Source: an uncultured Bacteroidales bacterium
GTDB lineage: Bacteria > Bacteroidota > Bacteroidia > Bacteroidales > Paludibacteraceae
NCBI GenBank assembly: GCA_900318245.1
Contig: ONJT01000011.1
Span: 1 to 64,000, forward strand
Length of the DNA stretch: 64,000 nt
Direction of reading: 5' to 3'
Positions 59,206 through 64,000 of the stretch are shown in pieces. Within the stretch, counting starts at the first letter, position 1. Every line of letters starts with the position of its first letter. Under the pieces are notes generated by a model that searched no databases, was not told the DNA's origin, and saw only the letters and a list, made by a program, of their open reading frames with translations. A program made the translations under genes and the position numbers.

Positions 59206-60741
59206 ATGGCAAAAAAAGCTTTAAACAAGTGGACCGCTCCGAAGAGCGTAGCACCCGAAAGAATCATCCAGTTTGGTGAGGGTAACTTCCTTCGCGCATT
59301 CGTCGATTGGATTGTATGGAACATGAATGCCAAGACGAACTTCAACGGTTCGGTGGTTGTTGTTCAGCCGATTGAAAAAGGTATGGTCGAGTGGCTCAAC
59401 GGTCAGGACTGCTTGTACCATGTTAATCTGCAAGGCCGTTTGAAGGGCGAAGCGGTGAACAGTCTGGAGCGTATTGACGTGATCAGTCGTGCGTTGAACC
59501 CGTACACCCAGAACTGGGCATACATGGCATTGGCTGAGCAACCGGAGATTCGTTTTGTGATTTCCAACACCACTGAGGCAGGTATCACTTTTGATCCGAG
59601 TTGCAAGTTCTCCGATGCGCCGGCTAGTTCGTATCCGGGCAAATTGGTTCAGTTGCTGTTCCGTCGTTTTAAGACATTCAACGGCGATCCGACGAAGGGT
59701 TTGATCTTCATGCCGTGCGAGTTGATCTTCCTGAACGGTCACCACTTGAAGGATTGTATCCACAAGTACATTGAGTTGTGGAAGAATGACTTCGGCGCAG
59801 ATTATAAGGCTTTCAAAGAGTGGTTCGAGAAATACAACTATGTATGCGCAACACTCGTAGACCGTATTGTTCCGGGCTTCCCGCGCAAGGATATCGCGGC
59901 TATTCAAGAGAAGGTAGGTTATAACGACAACCTCGTTGTACAAGCCGAGATCTTCCACCTCTGGGTGATTGAGAAACCGGAGAATATGAGTATCGAGGAG
60001 TTGGAGGCTGAGTTCCCGGCTAATAAGGCAGGTTTGAACGTGCTGATTGCCGAGAGCGAGAAACCGTATCACGAGCGCAAGGTAACGCTGCTGAACGGCC
60101 CGCACACGGTATTGAGTCCTGTTACTTATCTGAGTGGCGTGAACATCGTTCGCGACGCTTGCAACCATGAGGTACTGGGCAAATACATCCACAAAGTGAT
60201 GTTCGACGAATTGCTCGAGACCCTGAATCTGCCGAAGGACGAGTTGAAGGCATATGGCGAAAGCGTATTGGAGCGTTTCAACAACCCGTATGTAGATCAC
60301 GCCGTTACCTCCATCATGCTGAACTCCTTCCCGAAATTCGAGACACGCGACCTGCCGGGTCTGAAGGTTTACTTAGAGCGCAAGGGTGAACTGCCGAAGG
60401 GGTTGGTTCTCGGTTTGGCTGCTATCATTGAGTACTACAAAGGTGGTGTTCGTGAAGACGGTGCTCCTATCGAGCCGAATGACGCACAGGAGATCATGGA
60501 TCTGCTCAAGCAACTCTGGGCTACGGGCGACACCCGCAAGGTAGCAGAAGGTGTACTCGGCGCTACGGATGTGATCTGGAAAGAGAGCAAAGAGGACCTC
60601 AATAAGATCCCAGGTCTGACCGATCTTGTTACACTTTACCTCGATTCCATCGAGAAAATCGGTATGCTTGAAACGGTTAAGCTGATGCTCGCAGCCGATA
60701 AGGTAGACAGCCTTGTTTCAAAAATTAAGAGTTTGTTCTAA
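59206..60741 (+). CDS. uxaB: Tagaturonate reductase (altronate oxidoreductase)
   Basis: A 511-residue member of the mannitol dehydrogenase family. It reduces D-tagaturonate to D-altronate with NADH in galacturonate degradation. The nucleotide site is IIQFGEGNFLRAFVDWIV; later markers are FMPCELIFLNGHHLKDCI, LLNGPHTVLSPVTYLSG and NNPYVDHAVTSIMLNSFPKF. The ATG at 59206 is chosen; longer frames run through the promoter. uxaA begins one base after its stop, which fits a two-step altronate pathway. uxaC is not in the window. Confidence 0.93.
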   Translation: MAKKALNKWTAPKSVAPERIIQFGEGNFLRAFVDWIVWNMNAKTNFNGSVVVVQPIEKGMVEWLNGQDCLYHVNLQGRLKGEAVNSLERIDVISRALNPYTQNWAYMALAEQPEIRFVISNTTEAGITFDPSCKFSDAPASSYPGKLVQLLFRRFKTFNGDPTKGLIFMPCELIFLNGHHLKDCIHKYIELWKNDFGADYKAFKEWFEKYNYVCATLVDRIVPGFPRKDIAAIQEKVGYNDNLVVQAEIFHLWVIEKPENMSIEELEAEFPANKAGLNVLIAESEKPYHERKVTLLNGPHTVLSPVTYLSGVNIVRDACNHEVLGKYIHKVMFDELLETLNLPKDELKAYGESVLERFNNPYVDHAVTSIMLNSFPKFETRDLPGLKVYLERKGELPKGLVLGLAAIIEYYKGGVREDGAPIEPNDAQEIMDLLKQLWATGDTRKVAEGVLGATDVIWKESKEDLNKIPGLTDLVTLYLDSIEKIGMLETVKLMLAADKVDSLVSKIKSLF

Positions 60742-60742
60742 T

Positions 60743-62224
60743 ATGACGAATATTCTGAAAATCAATCCTGCGGACAATGTGGTAGTAGCAATACAACCGC
60801 AGTCCGCAGGTGCGGTTATCGAAGTGGACGGCAAACAGATTACAGTCCTTGAGGACGTGCCTGCCGGCCATAAGATAGCCATCAAAGACCTGGCAGAAGG
60901 CGAGAACGTCATCAAGTACGGTTTTCCGATCGGTCATGCACGCGAGGCAAAGAAAGCCGGCAGTTGGATGAACGAGAATAATATCAAGACGAACCTCGCA
61001 GGTTTGTTGGAATATGAGTATCATCCGAAAGATGTCGTACTGAATATCCCCGATGAAAACAGGACTTTTATGGGATATCGCCGCAAGGACGGACAGGTTG
61101 GAATCCGCAATGAGGTATGGATTATCCCGACGGTCGGTTGCGTGAACGGCATCATCCAGAAATGCTCTGAGCGTCTGCGTCAGGAGACCGGAGCCGATAA
61201 TATCTTTGCTTTCCCGCATAACTACGGTTGCTCGCAGTTGGGCGATGATCATGAGAACACGAAGAAGATTTTGCGCGACATGATTCATCATCCGAATGCA
61301 GGTGCCATTCTGGTAGTGAGTCTCGGATGTGAGAATAACCAACCGGATATCTTCAAAGAATTCTGCGGTGAAATCGACGAAGATCGCGTGAAATTCGTTG
61401 TAACGCAAAAGATCGAAGGCGATGAAGTGGAATACTGCATGCCTATCTTGCGTGAACTATTCGCTAAGACGCAACAAGACCAACGCGAAGCGGTTCCTTT
61501 GAGTGAACTGCGCGTGGGTTTGAAGTGCGGCGGTAGTGACGGATTCAGTGGCATCACCGCTAACCCGCTGCTCGGTTGTCTGAGTGATTGGTTGGTAGCA
61601 CAAGGTGGTACAACCGTATTAACAGAAGTACCGGAGATGTTCGGCGCCGAAACGATTCTTATGGACCGCTGTGCTAACAGGGAATTGTTCGATGAAACCG
61701 TACATTTGATTAACGATTTCAAAGATTATTTCCTAAGTCATGGCGAACCGGTAGGCGAGAACCCGAGTCCGGGTAATAAGGCCGGAGGTATCTCGACACT
61801 GGAAGATAAAGCGTTGGGCTGTACCCAAAAATGCGGAAAGTCGCTGGTTCGGGGTGTGATGCCTTATGGCGAGCGCCTGCAGGTGAAAGGGTTGAACTTG
61901 CTGTCTGCGCCGGGTAATGATCTGGTCGCTTCAACGGCTCTCGCTTCCTGCGGATGTCACATGGTATTGTTTACCACCGGTCGCGGTACACCCTTTGGTA
62001 CCTACGTGCCGACAATGAAGATCTCCACCAATTCGAATCTGTATAAGAACAAACCGAATTGGATTGACTTCAACGCCGGTGTCATCGCCGAAGGTGAGCC
62101 GATGGAGGAAGTAGCAAAACGCTTTGCGGACTTTGTGATTGAGGTAGCTAACGGCGCCAAGACCAATAACGAGAAGAACGGATACCACGAGATAGCGATC
62201 TTTAAGAACGGTGTCACTCTTTAG
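60743..62224 (+). CDS. uxaA: Altronate dehydratase
   Basis: A 493-residue UxaA-family dehydratase converting D-altronate to 2-keto-3-deoxygluconate, iron-dependent. An N-terminal SAF domain (IKINPADN-like start ILKINPADNVVVAIQ, GHKIAIKDLAEGENVIKYG) is followed by the catalytic part: PTVGCVNGIIQKCSERLR, FPHNYGCSQLGDDHENTKKI, VSLGCENNQPDIF, LKCGGSDGFSGITANPLLG and GCTQKCGKSLVRG. The ATG at 60743 is taken, since the upstream start overlaps uxaB. comF overlaps its end by 14 bp. Confidence 0.93.
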   Translation: MTNILKINPADNVVVAIQPQSAGAVIEVDGKQITVLEDVPAGHKIAIKDLAEGENVIKYGFPIGHAREAKKAGSWMNENNIKTNLAGLLEYEYHPKDVVLNIPDENRTFMGYRRKDGQVGIRNEVWIIPTVGCVNGIIQKCSERLRQETGADNIFAFPHNYGCSQLGDDHENTKKILRDMIHHPNAGAILVVSLGCENNQPDIFKEFCGEIDEDRVKFVVTQKIEGDEVEYCMPILRELFAKTQQDQREAVPLSELRVGLKCGGSDGFSGITANPLLGCLSDWLVAQGGTTVLTEVPEMFGAETILMDRCANRELFDETVHLINDFKDYFLSHGEPVGENPSPGNKAGGISTLEDKALGCTQKCGKSLVRGVMPYGERLQVKGLNLLSAPGNDLVASTALASCGCHMVLFTTGRGTPFGTYVPTMKISTNSNLYKNKPNWIDFNAGVIAEGEPMEEVAKRFADFVIEVANGAKTNNEKNGYHEIAIFKNGVTL

Positions 62225-62921
62225 TCTCATCTTCCCTCAGGTCTGCCCGATATGCGGTAGGTATGTCGGAGAGAAAGCGTTGCGAGGGCAGTTATGCGAG
62301 TCGTGTATCTCGTCGCTGCCCCGCACCGAACAAGCAGCAATCAGGGAGAATGGCACAGAGATGGCCTTATGGGGAGAAGCGCAGTCCAAGGCGGCTGCTA
62401 AACGGGTGATGCACCTAGACGACGCCGCTTCGTTTCTCTTCTATGAGAAAGACCACCCGATACGATCGGCTATTCATAAGATGAAATATGCCGACCAACC
62501 GATGATCGGGTATTGGTTAGGACGCCAAGCAGCAATGGAGATGCTATACGCGGATTTCTTCGATGAAATCGAGGTAATCGTTCCTATGCCGCTGCACCCA
62601 AAGCGTTTGAGAGAAAGAGGGTACAACCAAGCGGAGTATATTGCGAAAGGCATCAGTGAAATAACAGGGATACCGGTGGACACCACGCATGTTACGCGCG
62701 CACGAAACACGCCCAAACAGGCGCTACAACGCGGGGAAGAGCGCAAGGCCAACGTAGCTGAAGCTTTTACAGTCAACCATCCCGAGCAAATGTATCACAA
62801 GCATATATTGGTTGTAGATGACTTGGTAACCACCGGCGAGACGATGCGAAGTTGTCTCAAAGCGATGAAGCAATTTAGAGGAGCAACATTTAGTGTCTTT
62901 GCTTTGTGTAAGGCACGATAA
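62211..62921 (+). CDS. comF: ComF-family phosphoribosyltransferase-like protein
   Basis: A 236-residue double-zinc-ribbon/phosphoribosyltransferase protein. The zinc knuckles are FPQVCPICGRYVG and GQLCESCISSLP; the PRPP loop is HILVVDDLVTTGETMRSCLK near residue 200, and VIVPMPLHPKRLRERGYNQ is the family signature. ComF is linked to DNA uptake in competent bacteria, and homologues occur broadly in non-competent ones, so the role here is open. The start codon is GTG at 62211, inside the uxaA end. Confidence 0.88.
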   Translation: MSLFSLIFPQVCPICGRYVGEKALRGQLCESCISSLPRTEQAAIRENGTEMALWGEAQSKAAAKRVMHLDDAASFLFYEKDHPIRSAIHKMKYADQPMIGYWLGRQAAMEMLYADFFDEIEVIVPMPLHPKRLRERGYNQAEYIAKGISEITGIPVDTTHVTRARNTPKQALQRGEERKANVAEAFTVNHPEQMYHKHILVVDDLVTTGETMRSCLKAMKQFRGATFSVFALCKAR

Positions 62922-62930
62922 ATAGTTAAC

Positions 62931-64000
62931 ATGATTAAGAAATACGATTTTCTGATTATCGGCGGTGGAGTAGCCGGTATGAGTTTTGCGCTCAAAGTAG
63001 CGCGTGCAGAGAAATACAAGATTGCGTTGTGTTGTAAGACCTCGTTGGAGGAGGCCAACACAGCCAAGGCACAGGGCGGTATCGCTTCGGTGACCAATTT
63101 GATGGTGGATGATTTCGAAAAACACATCCATGACACGATGGTAGCCGGCGATTGGCTTAGCGATCCTGCGGCTGTAGAGCAGGTAGTTCGTAATGCGCCG
63201 AAGGGTATCGAGGAACTCGTTAAGTGGGGAGTTAATTTTGACAAGAAAGAAGACGGTGCGTTTGACCTGCATCGCGAAGGGGGCCACTCGGAGTTCCGCA
63301 TCCTACATCACGCTGACGATACCGGTGCGGAGATTCAACGCGGGCTGATGGCTGCGGTACGTAATAACCCACATATCGATGTACTGGAGAACCATTTTGC
63401 GGTGGAGATCATCACGCAACACCACTTAGGCGTGCGTGTGACAAGAAGGACTCCGGATATCGAGTGTTACGGCGCGTATATTCTGAATCCAAAAACGCAG
63501 AAGATTGATACGTATCTGAGTCGCATCACGCTGATGGCTACCGGAGGAACGGGAGCTGTGTATGCGACGACGACCAATCCCGAGATTGCTACGGGAGACG
63601 GCATTGCTATGGTGTATCGCGCGAAGGGTTTGGTGAAAGATATGGAATTTGTACAATTCCATCCGACCAGTCTGTTCAATCCCAAAGAGACTCACCCGGC
63701 TTACCTTATCACGGAAGCCATGCGCGGTTACGGAGGTATATTGAGACTGCCGAACGGAGAGGAGTTTATGCAGAAATACGACCCAAGGTTAAGTTTGGCT
63801 CCGCGTGATATCGTAGCCCGTGCCATCGATAACGAGATGAAGATTCATGCCATCGATCATGTATGCTTGGACGTTACCCATAAAGATCCGGAAGAGACCA
63901 AACATCATTTTCCGAACATCTACGCAAAGTGCTTGAGTATCGGTATCGATATCACGAAGCAATATATTCCGGTTGCACCTTGCGCGCACTACATGTGCGG
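62931..64000 (+). CDS. nadB: L-aspartate oxidase (partial, cut by window end)
   Basis: About 357 codons of a flavoprotein that oxidises L-aspartate to iminoaspartate for NAD synthesis. FAD motif LIIGGGVAGMSFALKVA at the N-terminus, then AKAQGGIASVTN, LHREGGHSEFRILHHADDTG and TGGTGAVYATTTNPEIATGD-like sequence, MEFVQFHPTSLFNP, and near the edge PCAHYMCG, the substrate-binding segment of NadB and fumarate-reductase-like flavoproteins. The 3' part lies outside the window. It begins 9 bp after comF. nadA and nadC are not visible. Confidence 0.9.
   Translation, partial: MIKKYDFLIIGGGVAGMSFALKVARAEKYKIALCCKTSLEEANTAKAQGGIASVTNLMVDDFEKHIHDTMVAGDWLSDPAAVEQVVRNAPKGIEELVKWGVNFDKKEDGAFDLHREGGHSEFRILHHADDTGAEIQRGLMAAVRNNPHIDVLENHFAVEIITQHHLGVRVTRRTPDIECYGAYILNPKTQKIDTYLSRITLMATGGTGAVYATTTNPEIATGDGIAMVYRAKGLVKDMEFVQFHPTSLFNPKETHPAYLITEAMRGYGGILRLPNGEEFMQKYDPRLSLAPRDIVARAIDNEMKIHAIDHVCLDVTHKDPEETKHHFPNIYAKCLSIGIDITKQYIPVAPCAHYMC

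Noticed and set aside
59221..60300. Minus-strand frame of 359 codons opposite uxaB
   Set aside because: uxaB is fully conserved on the plus strand, and the antisense protein shows no family feature.

Overview
The window looks like chromosome of a member of the Bacteroidota, most likely order Bacteroidales from an animal gut or a similar anaerobic habitat. Supporting signs are many TTTG-N(19-20)-TAnnTTTG promoters (the Bacteroidota sigma-factor signature), a serine palmitoyltransferase-like gene, a fused NfnA-NfnB reductase, large secreted proteins ending in sorting-domain-like tails, and hexuronate catabolism. No phage, plasmid backbone, CRISPR array or restriction system is visible. The window is mostly housekeeping DNA with a few accessory islands.

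Layout. 1-3.5 kb: a toxin-antitoxin pair, dTDP-rhamnose genes rfbC-rfbD, a 0.26 kb MITE-like element, a DUF2461 gene, and a tRNA-Arg whose 3' end is duplicated 89 bp downstream. 3.5-10.3 kb: an OmpA-type outer-membrane protein, a 1622-residue secreted protein and a small RNase H. 10.4-13.7 kb: gapA, which lacks the segment holding the catalytic His, then on the minus strand feoB plus a heavy-metal-associated protein. 13.8-16.8 kb: a 45-aa peptide, an 850-aa secreted protein and a 55-aa peptide. 16.9-21.5 kb (minus): MATE transporter, pepD, and a TPR-AraC regulator split by a G9 frameshift. 21.5-25.4 kb: an orphan 5'-nucleotidase C-domain lipoprotein, ldcA-like, spt-like and mdh. 25.5-30.4 kb (plus): thioredoxin-like, K+/H+ antiporter, SDR and DEAD helicase, running tail-to-tail into rsmF and tRNA-Leu.

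32-48.9 kb is a long plus-strand run: FMN reductase, a 2214-aa secreted protein with a membrane-anchored partner, HD hydrolase, lpxD-lpxC-lpxA, glnS, a small nuclease-fold protein, phoH and a 662-aa secreted protein. 48.8-50.8 kb: divergent aroB and an AraC regulator. 50.9-58.6 kb is a minus-strand operon-like chain: SRPBCC, psd, deoC, nfnAB, dacB, birA, rfbB. 58.6-64 kb: a lipoprotein, then uxaB-uxaA-comF-nadB on the plus strand; nadB is cut by the window end.

Genes acting together: rfbC, rfbD and the distant rfbB (dTDP-rhamnose); lpxD, lpxC, lpxA (lipid A); uxaB and uxaA (galacturonate); spt-like and psd (membrane lipids). The most unusual signals are the gapA deletion, the poly-G frameshift, the MITE-like element and tRNA-end duplication, and short-period tandem arrays (7, 8 or 11 bp) that recur at gene ends and inside two genes, feoB and nfnAB. 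I did not find a clearly new multi-gene system.
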